DNA of 64,000 nucleotides, from assembly GCF_020883495.1 (NCBI RefSeq), contig NZ_CP086610.1, positions 2,957,501 to 3,021,500 on the forward strand, written 5' to 3'. The DNA is from Shinella zoogloeoides. GTDB lineage: Bacteria > Pseudomonadota > Alphaproteobacteria > Rhizobiales > Rhizobiaceae. The position numbers were made by a program, and so were the translations under genes. This document shows positions 1 to 8,233 of the stretch, in pieces (positions within the stretch are counted from its first letter, which is position 1; the number at the start of each line of letters is the position of its first letter). Under the pieces are notes generated by a model. That model was not told the origin of the DNA. It did no database searches and worked only from the letters and a program-made list of their open reading frames with translations.

Positions 1-605
1 ATCAGCTTGAGGATCTGTGCCTGCACGGATACGTCGAGCGCCGTGGTCGGCTCATCGGCGACGATGAGCTGGGGGTTGCAGGCAAGCGCCGTCGCGATGA
101 CGACGCGCTGGCGCTGGCCGCCAGAGAGCTGGTGCGGATAGGAGCCGAGCCGGCGCTCCGGCTCGGGAATGCCGACCGCCTTCATCAGCTCCAGCGCCCG
201 CGCCTTCGCTTCCCTTGAAGAGAGCTTCAGATGGGCGAGCATGCCTTCGCAAAGCTGGCTTTCCACGGTGAAGAGCGGGTTGAGGCTCGTCATCGGATCC
301 TGGAAGATCGCGCCGACATCGCGGCCGGGCACGATGCCCTCGGTGCGGCCGGTGCGCAGGTCGATCGGCTTGCCGGCGATCTCGATGGAGCCGGAGACGA
401 TCTTGCCGGGGGCCTGGAGAAGGCCCATCAGCGCATTGCCGACCGTGGTCTTGCCAGCGCCGGATTCGCCGACGAGAGCATGGATTTCGCCGGGGCGGAT
501 GAGAAGGTCGATATCCTTGACGGCGGTCAGCGTGCCGCCGTTGGCCAGCGGATAGTCGACGCGCAGCTTGCGGATGTCGAGAACGGGGGGCTTTGTTTCG
601 GTCAT
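1..605 (-). CDS. Peptide-type ABC transporter ATP-binding protein (DppD/OppD family), 3' part cut by window edge
   Basis: This is the ATPase subunit that powers uptake by the peptide/nickel-type importer encoded just upstream. The ATG is at 603-605 and the frame stays open to the window edge, giving about 201 residues of an expected 320 or so. Visible parts are Walker [10 protein letters not shown] (about residues 46-54), the Q-loop near FQDP, the ABC signature LSGGQRQR (about 160-167) and Walker B ending VADEP. The missing C-terminus should hold the oligopeptide-transporter extension. It starts 1 nt after the stop of the DppC-type permease, so the two are co-transcribed. The substrate is not readable from the ATPase; the divergent amidohydrolases suggest a small nitrogen compound rather than peptides. 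Confidence 0.93.
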   Translation of the reverse strand, partial: MTETKPPVLDIRKLRVDYPLANGGTLTAVKDIDLLIRPGEIHALVGESGAGKTTVGNALMGLLQAPGKIVSGSIEIAGKPIDLRTGRTEGIVPGRDVGAIFQDPMTSLNPLFTVESQLCEGMLAHLKLSSREAKARALELMKAVGIPEPERRLGSYPHQLSGGQRQRVVIATALACNPQLIVADEPTTALDVSVQAQILKL

Positions 606-606
606 C

Positions 607-1503
607 TCAGCGGGCCATCAGTTTCGGGTTGAAGCGGTCGCGCAGATAGTCGCCGATGATGTTGACGGCGAGCACGAGGACGACGAGCACGGCAGCCGGC
701 ATCACGGCGATCCACCAGAGGCCGGAAAACAGGAACTGGTTGCCGATGCGGATGAGCGTGCCGAGCGAGGGATAGGTCGGCGGCATGCCCGCGCCGAGGA
801 AGGACAGCGTCGCTTCCGTCAGGATCGCGCCGGCAAGGTTGATCGTGGCAATGACCATGACCGAGCTCATGACGTTCGGCAGGATATGCCGGCCCATGAT
901 GCGCCCGGACGGCAGGCCGATCACCTTGGCGGCGCGCACATAGTCGCGCGCCACTTCCACCATGGTCGAGGCGCGGACCGTGCGAGCGTATTGCACCCAT
1001 TCGTTGACGGCGATGGAGAAGATCAGCACCAGCGGCGCCCAGGTGAGCATCGCATCCGCGCTGAGCTGTGCGCGGGCGATGCCGCTGATGAGGAGCGCCA
1101 CGAGAATGGTCGGGAAGCTGACAAGCACATCGGCGATACGCATGACGATGCCATCGACGATCCCGCCGAAGAAGCCGGCGACAAGGCCGAGGATCACGCC
1201 GAGCGCGGCGGCGAAGAACACCGCGCCGAGGCCGATGACGACGGAGATGCGCAGGCCGAACAGGATCACCGAGACGAGGTCGCGGCCCTGGTTGTCGGTG
1301 CCGAGCAGGAAGCGCGGATCGCCGCCTTCCATGAAGACCGGAGGAATCTCCATGTCGATGAGCGAATAGGAGGAAACGTCGCGCGGGTCCATCGGCGCGA
1401 TCAGCGGCGCGAAGACGACGAGCACGAGCATGATGGCGAGCACCAGCCCGGCGATCATCACGGAAACCGGCGGAAGCCGGCGCATCAGGGATTGCGTGGC
1501 CAT
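607..1503 (-). CDS. Peptide-type ABC transporter permease, DppC family
   Basis: Inner-membrane permease of 298 residues, the usual DppC length. An N-terminal membrane segment (about 15-38) is followed by a periplasmic stretch with the family motif LLGTDNQGRD, then five hydrophobic segments. The cytoplasmic coupling loop reads RAAKVIGLPSGRIMGRHILPN, matching the binding-protein-dependent transport permease domain. The ATG (1501-1503) overlaps the TAA of the DppB gene as TAATG, so translation is coupled. It forms the heteromeric channel with DppB. Substrate unknown. Confidence 0.93.
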   Translation of the reverse strand: MATQSLMRRLPPVSVMIAGLVLAIMLVLVVFAPLIAPMDPRDVSSYSLIDMEIPPVFMEGGDPRFLLGTDNQGRDLVSVILFGLRISVVIGLGAVFFAAALGVILGLVAGFFGGIVDGIVMRIADVLVSFPTILVALLISGIARAQLSADAMLTWAPLVLIFSIAVNEWVQYARTVRASTMVEVARDYVRAAKVIGLPSGRIMGRHILPNVMSSVMVIATINLAGAILTEATLSFLGAGMPPTYPSLGTLIRIGNQFLFSGLWWIAVMPAAVLVVLVLAVNIIGDYLRDRFNPKLMAR

Positions 1504-2468
1504 TATCGGGTCCTCAGGCGCGGATCGATGAGAGTGTAGAGAATGTCGACGATCATGTTGATCATGACGAAGAGGAAGCCGACGAAGAGCAGGTAGGCGG
1601 CCAGCACCGGCACGTCGGGATAGCCGACGGCATTGGTGAAGAGCAGGCCCATGCCCGGCCACTGGAACACCGTCTCGGTGACGATGGCGAAGGCGACGAG
1701 CTGGCCGATCTGCAGGCCGGTGACGGTGACGACCGGCATCAGCGCGTTGCGCAGCGCAAGGCGGCCGTAGATATAGGCGCGCGGCAGACCGCGGGCGAAG
1801 GCGAAGCGGATGTAATCCGAGGAGAGCACGTCGATCATTTCCGAGCGCACAAGCCGCATGATCAGCGTGAGCTGGAAGAGCGCCAGCGTGATCGACGGCA
1901 GGATCAGCGACTTCAGGCCCGAAACGGTGAGGAAACCCGTCTGCCAGAGGCCGAGGTCGACGAGGTCGCCACGCCCGGAGGACGGCAGCCAGCGCAGGTT
2001 GACGGCAAAGACGAGGATCAGCAGCAGGCCGGTGACGAAGGTGGGCATCGAAACGCCGACCAGCGTGGTCGCCTGGGTGAGCCGCGACAGGAAGGAATTC
2101 GGCTTCAGCGCGCAGAGAACGCCGAGCGGGATGCCGATGGCAAGCGCCATCACGGTGGCGACGACCACCAGTTCGAGCGTCGCGGGAAGGCGGCTCATCA
2201 ACAGGCTCGCAACGGGCTGCTGGTAACGGAAGCTCGTGCCGAAATCGCCCGTCAGCACCTTGCCGACGAAATCGAGGAACTGCACGAGGAGCGGCTTGTC
2301 GAGGCCGAGCGCCAGGCGCAGCGCATCCTTTTCCGCCTGCGTCGCGCCTTCGCGCACCATGGCCGAGACGGGATCGCCGACAAAGCGGAACATGATGAAG
2401 GCGATGGCCGTCACGGCAATCATCACGAGGATGGCCTGGAGCAGCCGCATCGAGAATAGTCTGAGCAT
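1503..2468 (-). CDS. Peptide-type ABC transporter permease, DppB family
   Basis: Inner-membrane permease of 321 residues. It has the typical DppB order: N-terminal membrane helix, a roughly 70-residue periplasmic loop (GDPVSAMVREGA, then GDFGTSFRY), and five more helices with the conserved coupling loop ALRNALMPVVTVTG near residue 225. A longer frame reaches to 2606, but I chose the ATG at 2466-2468 because AAGGA sits 8 nt before it and the extra 46 residues are low in hydrophobic and family-like content. Second gene of the binding-protein/DppB/DppC/DppD operon. Confidence 0.92.
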   Translation of the reverse strand: MLRLFSMRLLQAILVMIAVTAIAFIMFRFVGDPVSAMVREGATQAEKDALRLALGLDKPLLVQFLDFVGKVLTGDFGTSFRYQQPVASLLMSRLPATLELVVVATVMALAIGIPLGVLCALKPNSFLSRLTQATTLVGVSMPTFVTGLLLILVFAVNLRWLPSSGRGDLVDLGLWQTGFLTVSGLKSLILPSITLALFQLTLIMRLVRSEMIDVLSSDYIRFAFARGLPRAYIYGRLALRNALMPVVTVTGLQIGQLVAFAIVTETVFQWPGMGLLFTNAVGYPDVPVLAAYLLFVGFLFVMINMIVDILYTLIDPRLRTR

Positions 2469-2574
2469 CGCAATGGTCCTTGCAAGGGAGCATTCAGGCC
2501 CGAAAGGGCGGAACCGGGCCGTTCGCTCCATCTTCCCCGCGCCACAGGCTGCGGGAACCGGCCGGATAGCGGAC

Positions 2575-2604
2575 GGTCCCGACCGGCGCGCGCCAGCCGG
2601 GACC
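2575..2604. terminator. Imperfect stem-loop between binding protein and DppB genes
   Basis: GGTCCC (2575-2580) pairs with GGGACC (2599-2604), with further interrupted GC pairs inside. It lies 19 nt beyond the stop of the binding-protein gene and before dppB. No T-run follows on the minus strand. It is more likely an mRNA-stabilising or attenuating structure favouring the binding protein than a full terminator. Confidence 0.35.
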
Positions 2605-2622
2605 ATGCCTCGGGAGAAACCC

Positions 2623-4197
2623 TTACTTCTTGACCTGCGCGAACCAGGGACGAACGTATTCGTCCGGGAACTGCGGGATATCGACCTTGTTGCTCATCGC
2701 CCAGGCGACCGGCTGCTGATGCAGCGGAATGAACAGCGCCTCGTCATGGGTGATGCGGAAGGCTTCCTTCAGCATGTCGACGCGCTTGGTCTCGTCCAGC
2801 TCGACGGAAGCCGAGCGGGTGAGCGCGTCGATACGCGGATCGGAAAGGCCGTTCGGGTTGGAACCGCCATAGGTGCCGTCATTGGTGGCGAGCAGCGCCT
2901 GAAGCACGCTGTAGCCGTCCATCGCCGGCAGCGAGGCCCAGCCGAGCATGTAGACGTCGAGTTCGCCATTATCCATGCGCGGGAAGTAGGTCGTCTTGCT
3001 TTCGACGCTGAGGTCCACCTGAACGCCGATCTTCGCCCACATGGAGGAGATGGCAAGGCAGATCTGCTCGTCGGCGATGTAGCGGTCGTTCGAGCAGGCA
3101 AGGCCCGTCTTGAAGCCATCCGGGTAGCCGGCTTCCGCCAGCAGCGCCTTGGCCTTGTCGACATCGTATTCCAGCGGCACGTCGATCGCGTCGTCATGGC
3201 CGGTGACGGCCGGGGCGACCAGCATGCCGGCGACGCGCGACTTGCCGCGCATCAGGCGCTTCTGGATCGTGTTGAGGTCGATAGCGTGCCAGAGCGCCTG
3301 GCGCACCTTCACGTTGAGCATCGGGTTCGGCACGCCGGGCGCGGCATGCAATTCCTTCTTGAAGTTGAGCGCCAGCATGATGGTGCGCAGCGACGGATCC
3401 TGCACAACCTTCAGGCCTTCGGTCGCGGCGATGCGGTCGACGTCCTGCAGCGGAACCGGGGCGATCATGTCGACTTCGCCGGAAAGCAGGGCGGCGACGC
3501 GGGTCGCATCCGAGGCGATCGGGCGGAACTCCACTTCCGTCAGGTTATGCTGCGGGGTGTCCCACCATTCCTTGTTGACCTCGAAGACCGAGCGGGAATC
3601 CGGCTCGTAGCTCTTCAGCTTGAAGGGGCCGGTGCCGTTGGCGTGGTTGTTGGCATAGGTGACGACGCCGGTCGCCGTGTTGCCCGGCTTCAGCGCGTCG
3701 TGCTCCACCATCCACGGCTTGCTCATGATATAGATGGCGGCAAGGTCGTTGAGGAGCAGCGGATAGGGGCCGCGCAGGATGAGGTCGACCGTGTAGTCGT
3801 CCACCTTCTCGACGCCGGTAACGGCGGAAAGGTTCTCGCGGTTGCGCGCGCCCGGATCGATCTGGCGCTGGATCGTCGCCACGACGTCGTCGGCGTTGAA
3901 GGGCTGGCCCTCATGGAACTTCACGCCCTGGCGCAGCTTGAAGCGCCAGCGCGTCGGCTCGACGATTTCCCAGGAGGTGGCGAGCGCCGGCTCCAGCTTC
4001 AGCTCCTTGTTGCGGCGGACCAGCGGGTCGAAGACCATGTGCTGGACGCTCTGGGTGAAGCTGTCAACCTGGGCGTTGGGGTCATAGGTGATGACGTCGC
4101 CGGAGGCCGCCCAGCGGAACGTTTCGGCCAGCGCCGGAGTGGATAGCGGCGCCAGCACGGCAAGGCCCGCCAAGAGGGTCTTCATATAGGTCTTCAC
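2623..4197 (-). CDS. Peptide-type ABC transporter periplasmic substrate-binding protein (family 5)
   Basis: Extracytoplasmic solute-binding protein of the DppA/OppA family, about 524 residues, that delivers the ligand to the DppBC-type channel. A signal peptide ends at about PALA-ETFRWAA. Family landmarks are FDPLVRRN, the SWEIVEPTRWRFKLRQGVKFHEG segment (given in parts: SWEIVEPT, WRFKLR, GVKFHEG), FNADDVVAT, and the C-terminal PLHQQPVAWA. The start is probably GTG at 4195-4197, since GGAG lies 6 nt upstream; an in-frame ATG at 4183-4185 is possible but is 18 nt from that site. First gene of the operon, divergent from two amidohydrolases across a TATGCA-rich control region, which suggests its ligand is their substrate. 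Confidence 0.92.
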   Translation of the reverse strand: MKTYMKTLLAGLAVLAPLSTPALAETFRWAASGDVITYDPNAQVDSFTQSVQHMVFDPLVRRNKELKLEPALATSWEIVEPTRWRFKLRQGVKFHEGQPFNADDVVATIQRQIDPGARNRENLSAVTGVEKVDDYTVDLILRGPYPLLLNDLAAIYIMSKPWMVEHDALKPGNTATGVVTYANNHANGTGPFKLKSYEPDSRSVFEVNKEWWDTPQHNLTEVEFRPIASDATRVAALLSGEVDMIAPVPLQDVDRIAATEGLKVVQDPSLRTIMLALNFKKELHAAPGVPNPMLNVKVRQALWHAIDLNTIQKRLMRGKSRVAGMLVAPAVTGHDDAIDVPLEYDVDKAKALLAEAGYPDGFKTGLACSNDRYIADEQICLAISSMWAKIGVQVDLSVESKTTYFPRMDNGELDVYMLGWASLPAMDGYSVLQALLATNDGTYGGSNPNGLSDPRIDALTRSASVELDETKRVDMLKEAFRITHDEALFIPLHQQPVAWAMSNKVDIPQFPDEYVRPWFAQVKK

Positions 4198-4213
4198 AAG
4201 GCTCTCCCTAATT

Positions 4214-4341
4214 TGTATGCGTGTTCCCGACAATATGCATACGATTATTTCAATATGAATGTACATAATGTGCATATAATATCAAGGCACCGGAATCGGA
4301 ATTCGCACGCACTGGCCTGCCAATGGTGTATGCAATTATAA
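4214..4341. promoter_or_regulatory. Divergent control region with four TATGCA-type half sites
   Basis: The 157-nt gap between the binding-protein gene and the first amidohydrolase is AT-rich. It holds TGTATGC at 4214-4220, the palindrome TATGCATA at 4234-4241, GTGCATATA at 4270-4278 and TGTATGCAA at 4327-4335. The shared core TATGCA/TGCATA suggests a dimeric regulator, perhaps GntR-like, acting on both directions. No regulator gene is next to it inside the window. Confidence 0.45.
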
Positions 4342-4354
4342 CGGGAGAGACTGG

Positions 4355-5719
4355 ATGACGAAGGCCCTGCTTATCGAAAATGGCACGATCCTCACCATGG
4401 ATGCGGACCGCCGCATTCTTGAAGGCTACGTGCTGGTGGAGAACGGCCGCATCGCCGCCATCGGCGAAGGAACGCCCGCCGCCTTCCCCGAGGCCGAGCG
4501 CATCGACGCGACCGGCATGGTGGTGATGCCGGGCCTGATCGACACCCACGCCCATGCCGGCCACATGCTGACCAAGGGACTTGGCGACGATTCCGAGGAC
4601 TGGATGAACGTCACCGGCCGCATCTATGCCGAGGCGGCCGATGCGGAATTCTGGGCGGCGGAAGCCGCGCTTTCGGCGGCCGAGCGCATCCGGTGCGGCA
4701 CGACCACCGCCTGCCTGCTGTTCGGCGGCGGGCCGGATATCATGCGCACGGAAGCACCCGAGGCGGCGCAAGCCCATCTTGCCGCCATCGCCGCGATGGG
4801 CGTGCGCGAAGTGCTCGCGGTCGGCCCGAACCGCCCCTCCGCCAAAAGCGTCTATCGCGCCCATAAGGGCGGATCGTACGAAGAGATCGCGGTCTCTGCC
4901 GAAGGGCAGCTTGCCGTCAGCGGCACGCTGATCGACGCCTGGGCGGGCCGTGACGACCGGATCCACCTCGCCATCTCCCTCCCCGTCTTCAACGCCGCGG
5001 AACTGGAAGACAACGAGGTGCTCGAACTCTCCCGGGCGGCGCGGCGGCTGGCGCGGGAAAAGGGTGTGCTCCTCGTGCAGGACGGCCATCGTGACGGCTC
5101 CATCGCGGCGAACGATGCCAGCCTCGACCTCTTCGACGGCCGCTCGCTGCTCGCCCATTGCGTCGACCTCACCGACGAGGACCGCGCCGTGCTGAAGCGC
5201 ACCGGCGCGAAGGTGGCGCACAATCCGAGCGCGCTGATGTCCGTTTCCGCCCGCTGCCCCGCGCCGGAACTGATGGCCGAGGGCGTCACCGTCTCGCTCG
5301 GCACCGATGCCGCCGCCCCCGACCGCTCCTTCGACATGTTCCGCAACATGTTCCAGGCCCACCGCTACCACGCCCGCCATTTCCGCGACGACACCGTGTT
5401 GCCGCCGCTCCAGCTTCTGGAAATGGCGACCATCGAGGGCGCGCGCGCCCTGTCCATGGAAACCGAGATCGGCTCGCTCGAAGCCGGCAAGCGCGCCGAT
5501 ATCCTGCTTGTCAACATGCGCCAGCCGCATCTGTGGCCGCCGGTCGATCCGGTGCAGCGCCTCGCCCGCTTCGCCAACGGCGCGGACGTGGACACGACCA
5601 TCGTCGGCGGGCGCGTGCTGATGCGGGGACGCAGGCTGACCGAACACGACGAGGACGCCATTCTCGACCGCGCCGAAAGGGCCTTCCGCCTGGCGATGCA
5701 GCGCGCCGGACTGGCATGA
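4355..5719 (+). CDS. Metal-dependent amidohydrolase, chlorohydrolase/deaminase-like (TrzN/AtzA/MTA deaminase type)
   Basis: Cytoplasmic amidohydrolase-superfamily enzyme of 454 residues, the normal length for the aminohydrolase group acting on triazines, guanine or adenosine derivatives. Landmarks are the N-terminal small beta domain with VMPGLIDTHAH (metal His65 and His67), LLAHCV (His268), VAHNPSA and SLGTDAA (Asp318), and a C-terminal GKRADILLV return to the beta domain. The usual HxHxxE of strand 5 is replaced by VQDGHRDG (residues 241-248), so the fourth ligand region is atypical. GGGAG lies upstream of the ATG. The stop overlaps codons just ahead of a second amidohydrolase, so both act together, probably on the compound imported by the divergent transporter. 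Exact substrate unknown. Confidence 0.85.
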   Translation: MTKALLIENGTILTMDADRRILEGYVLVENGRIAAIGEGTPAAFPEAERIDATGMVVMPGLIDTHAHAGHMLTKGLGDDSEDWMNVTGRIYAEAADAEFWAAEAALSAAERIRCGTTTACLLFGGGPDIMRTEAPEAAQAHLAAIAAMGVREVLAVGPNRPSAKSVYRAHKGGSYEEIAVSAEGQLAVSGTLIDAWAGRDDRIHLAISLPVFNAAELEDNEVLELSRAARRLAREKGVLLVQDGHRDGSIAANDASLDLFDGRSLLAHCVDLTDEDRAVLKRTGAKVAHNPSALMSVSARCPAPELMAEGVTVSLGTDAAAPDRSFDMFRNMFQAHRYHARHFRDDTVLPPLQLLEMATIEGARALSMETEIGSLEAGKRADILLVNMRQPHLWPPVDPVQRLARFANGADVDTTIVGGRVLMRGRRLTEHDEDAILDRAERAFRLAMQRAGLA

Positions 5720-5742
5720 GAAACGAAGAGCAGGAGAAGGGC

Positions 5743-6939
5743 ATGGCCGCAGACATTCTCATCCGCAACGCCCGCCCCATGGGCGGCGATCCCGTGGACC
5801 TCCTCATTCGCGATGGGCGCTTCGCCCCGCCCGGCGGCGACCGCCCGGCGCGCGAACTCGATGCCACGGGGCAGATCGCGCTGCCGGGTCTCGTAGAGGC
5901 GCATACTCATCTCGACAAGACGCTGATCGGCATGGACTGGTTCGAGAACCGCGTCGGCCCGACGCGCAACCACCGCATCCTCGCCGACCGCAAGGCCAAG
6001 CGCGAACTCGGCATCGACGCGCGCCGGCAATCGGCCCGGCAGGTCCTGCAGACGCTGTCCTACGGCGTGCTGCATATCCGCAGCCATGTCGACGTCGACA
6101 CGGAAATCGGCATCGCCAATATAGAAGGCGTGCTCGAAACCCGCGAGGCGCTGCGCGATATCGCGGATATCCAGATCGTCGCCTTCCCGCAGAGCGGCAT
6201 GCTGCCGCGCGAAGGCACCCTCGACCTGATGGACGCGGCGATGCGGGCGGGAGCCGATATCGTCGGCGGCATCGACCCGGCCACCATCGACCGCGACCCG
6301 GTGCGCCACCTCGACGCGATCTTCGCCCTTGCCGACCGGCATGCGAAACCCATCGACATCCACCTGCACGAACTCGGCGAGCTTGGCGCGTTCTGCCTGG
6401 AACTGATCGTCGAGCGCACCCGCGCCCTCAGCCTGCAGGGCCGCGTGATGGTCAGCCACGCCTATTGCCTCGGCATGCTGGAGCCGGCCCGCCAGCAGGG
6501 ATTGATCGAGACGATGGCGGCCGAGCGGATCGCCGTGATGACCGTCGGCAGCCCCGCCGCCCCCGCGCTCCCGCTGCGCCTGATGCAACAATGCGGCCTG
6601 ACGGTCGCCTCGGGTTCGGACGGCATACAGAACACCTGGGAACCATGGGGCAACGGCGACATGCTGGAACGGGCAAAATACCTCGCCCAGCGCAACGGCA
6701 TGACCAACGACGCCGACCTTGTCGAAACCATGCGCATCTGCACCCATGGCGGCGCGGAGGGGATCGGCCTTGCCGGCTACGGTCTTGCCGAAGGCGATTT
6801 CGGCGACCTCGTTCTGGTTCCTGCGCGCACGCTGGCCGAGGCCGTGGCCCTGACGCCGCAGAAGCGCACCGTGATCCACCGCGGCCGCATTCTCGTGCGC
6901 GACGGGACGCCCGCCGAGGACCTGCCCCGCATCGCGTGA
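5743..6939 (+). CDS. Amidohydrolase, cytosine deaminase (CodA)-like
   Basis: Amidohydrolase of 398 residues close in layout to cytosine deaminase and the N-isopropylammelide hydrolase group. Motifs are EAHTHLDKT (metal His54, His56), IRSHVDVD, the catalytic HLHELGE, VSHAYCLG and the Asp in SGSDGIQNTW. An earlier in-frame ATG at 5716 overlaps the upstream stop, but AGGAG sits 6 nt before the ATG at 5743, so I chose that. Two different amidohydrolases in tandem with a transporter suggest stepwise deamination or ring opening of a nitrogen heterocycle. True cytosine deaminase activity is possible but not shown. Confidence 0.85.
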   Translation: MAADILIRNARPMGGDPVDLLIRDGRFAPPGGDRPARELDATGQIALPGLVEAHTHLDKTLIGMDWFENRVGPTRNHRILADRKAKRELGIDARRQSARQVLQTLSYGVLHIRSHVDVDTEIGIANIEGVLETREALRDIADIQIVAFPQSGMLPREGTLDLMDAAMRAGADIVGGIDPATIDRDPVRHLDAIFALADRHAKPIDIHLHELGELGAFCLELIVERTRALSLQGRVMVSHAYCLGMLEPARQQGLIETMAAERIAVMTVGSPAAPALPLRLMQQCGLTVASGSDGIQNTWEPWGNGDMLERAKYLAQRNGMTNDADLVETMRICTHGGAEGIGLAGYGLAEGDFGDLVLVPARTLAEAVALTPQKRTVIHRGRILVRDGTPAEDLPRIA

Positions 6940-7104
6940 TACTGGCGCCAGCCCCGCCCGCGGCGGAATTGGACGTTCATCAAGGATTCTCGCTATGTCC
7001 GTGAAACAGCTTCGCATGCCATTCTACTGAAACGGCATAAAGTCCGTTAACTTCTGTAGTGGAAGATTTTCCGCGGGGAGAGGCACCGACCGGAGGATCG
7101 ACGA

Positions 7105-8205
7105 ATGAGCGGGCGAACTTGTGGGAGCGCTGCCGCGCGCCGCTCCCTCCCTGCACGGCTGGCGGGCATTCTGCTTGCCGCCACCGTCGGCCTTGCCGGC
7201 AGCGCCTTCGCCCAGCAGGCGGCAGCAGATCCGGTCAAGCTCCAGATCATCGGCGGTCTGGCCGGTGTGACCCAGTTCAACAAGATCGAGCAACCGTTCT
7301 GGGAGACGGAGATCGGACCGCTTTCCCAGGGCCGGATCAGCGCGACCATCCGGCCGCTGGATGCCGGCGGACTGCGCACCCAGGAAATGCTCCAGCTCCT
7401 GCGGCTCGGCGTCGTCTCCTTCGGCACCGTGCTGCTCAGCGTCACCGCCGGCGACGAGCCGGAACTGAGCGCCGTGGACCTGCCGGCGCTGAACCCCGAC
7501 GTGGTGACGCTGCGCCGCACGGTCGGCGCATACCGCCCCCATCTGGAGACGGTGCTGCGGGACCGCTACGATATCCAGCTTCTCGGCGTCTACGCCTATC
7601 CGGCGCAGGTTCTGTTCTGCGTCAAGCCGTTCACCGGACTGGACGATCTCGTCGGCCGCCGCATACGGACCTCCTCGGTCGCGCAATCCGAGCTGATGAC
7701 GGCGCTGGGCGCCGTGCCGGTCAGCATTCCCTTCGCCGACATCATGCCGAGCCTGCGCGACAATGTCGTCGATTGCGCGATCACGGGAACCCTCAGCGGC
7801 TACGAGATCGGGCTGCCGGACGTGACCTCCTATGTCCATGCCATGGCGCTGAGCTGGGGAGTATCGATCTTCGCCGCCAACCGCCCCTATTGGGAAAGCC
7901 TGCCCGCCGATGTGCGCGAGACCGTCCGCAGCGGCGTGCTCACGCTTGAAGAGCGCATCTGGTCGCAGACCGAGGCCGACACGCAGCGGGGCCTAGCCTG
8001 CAATGCCGGCGCGGCGGACTGCTCCGGCAAGGCCCGCAAACCCATGACCATCGTGCCGACATCGCCGGAGGACGAGGTTCGCCGGCGCAAGCTCCTGACG
8101 GACGTCGTGCTGCCGCGCTGGTTCACGCGCTGCGGCCGGGAATGCGAACGGACCTGGGATACCTATCTCAAGCCGCTTTTCGGAACGGAGCCGCACGCTC
8201 CATGA
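7105..8205 (+). CDS. TRAP-type periplasmic solute-binding protein (DctP family), without DctQM
   Basis: Secreted protein of 366 residues with a signal peptide ending at about GSAFA-QQ (residue 36). The DctP core is visible: the conserved Arg context VGRRIRTSS, ELMTALGAVPVSIPFADI, and NVVDCAITG. GGAGG lies 8 nt before the ATG. No TRAP small or large permease gene is nearby. Instead, 28 nt downstream starts a PAS-GGDEF-EAL protein with a periplasmic domain, so this protein may act as a ligand sensor feeding that enzyme rather than as a transporter subunit; that role is inference. Four extra cysteines in the C-terminal part (about residues 291-350) are unusual for DctP and could form disulfides. 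Confidence 0.8.
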   Translation: MSGRTCGSAAARRSLPARLAGILLAATVGLAGSAFAQQAAADPVKLQIIGGLAGVTQFNKIEQPFWETEIGPLSQGRISATIRPLDAGGLRTQEMLQLLRLGVVSFGTVLLSVTAGDEPELSAVDLPALNPDVVTLRRTVGAYRPHLETVLRDRYDIQLLGVYAYPAQVLFCVKPFTGLDDLVGRRIRTSSVAQSELMTALGAVPVSIPFADIMPSLRDNVVDCAITGTLSGYEIGLPDVTSYVHAMALSWGVSIFAANRPYWESLPADVRETVRSGVLTLEERIWSQTEADTQRGLACNAGAADCSGKARKPMTIVPTSPEDEVRRRKLLTDVVLPRWFTRCGRECERTWDTYLKPLFGTEPHAP

Positions 8206-8233
8206 GGACTGTAAACTGTCGGGGTAGCGCCCA

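Noticed and set aside
602..1000. Open frames antisense and out of frame to the DppC-type permease (also a 323-residue frame on the plus strand at 568-1539).
   Set aside because: They arise from high GC in all frames, have arginine/histidine-rich composition, and overlap a clear permease gene.
2236..4146. A 636-residue plus-strand frame opposite the binding-protein gene.
   Set aside because: It is the antisense shadow of a well-supported family-5 binding protein and has no domain-like character or ribosome site.
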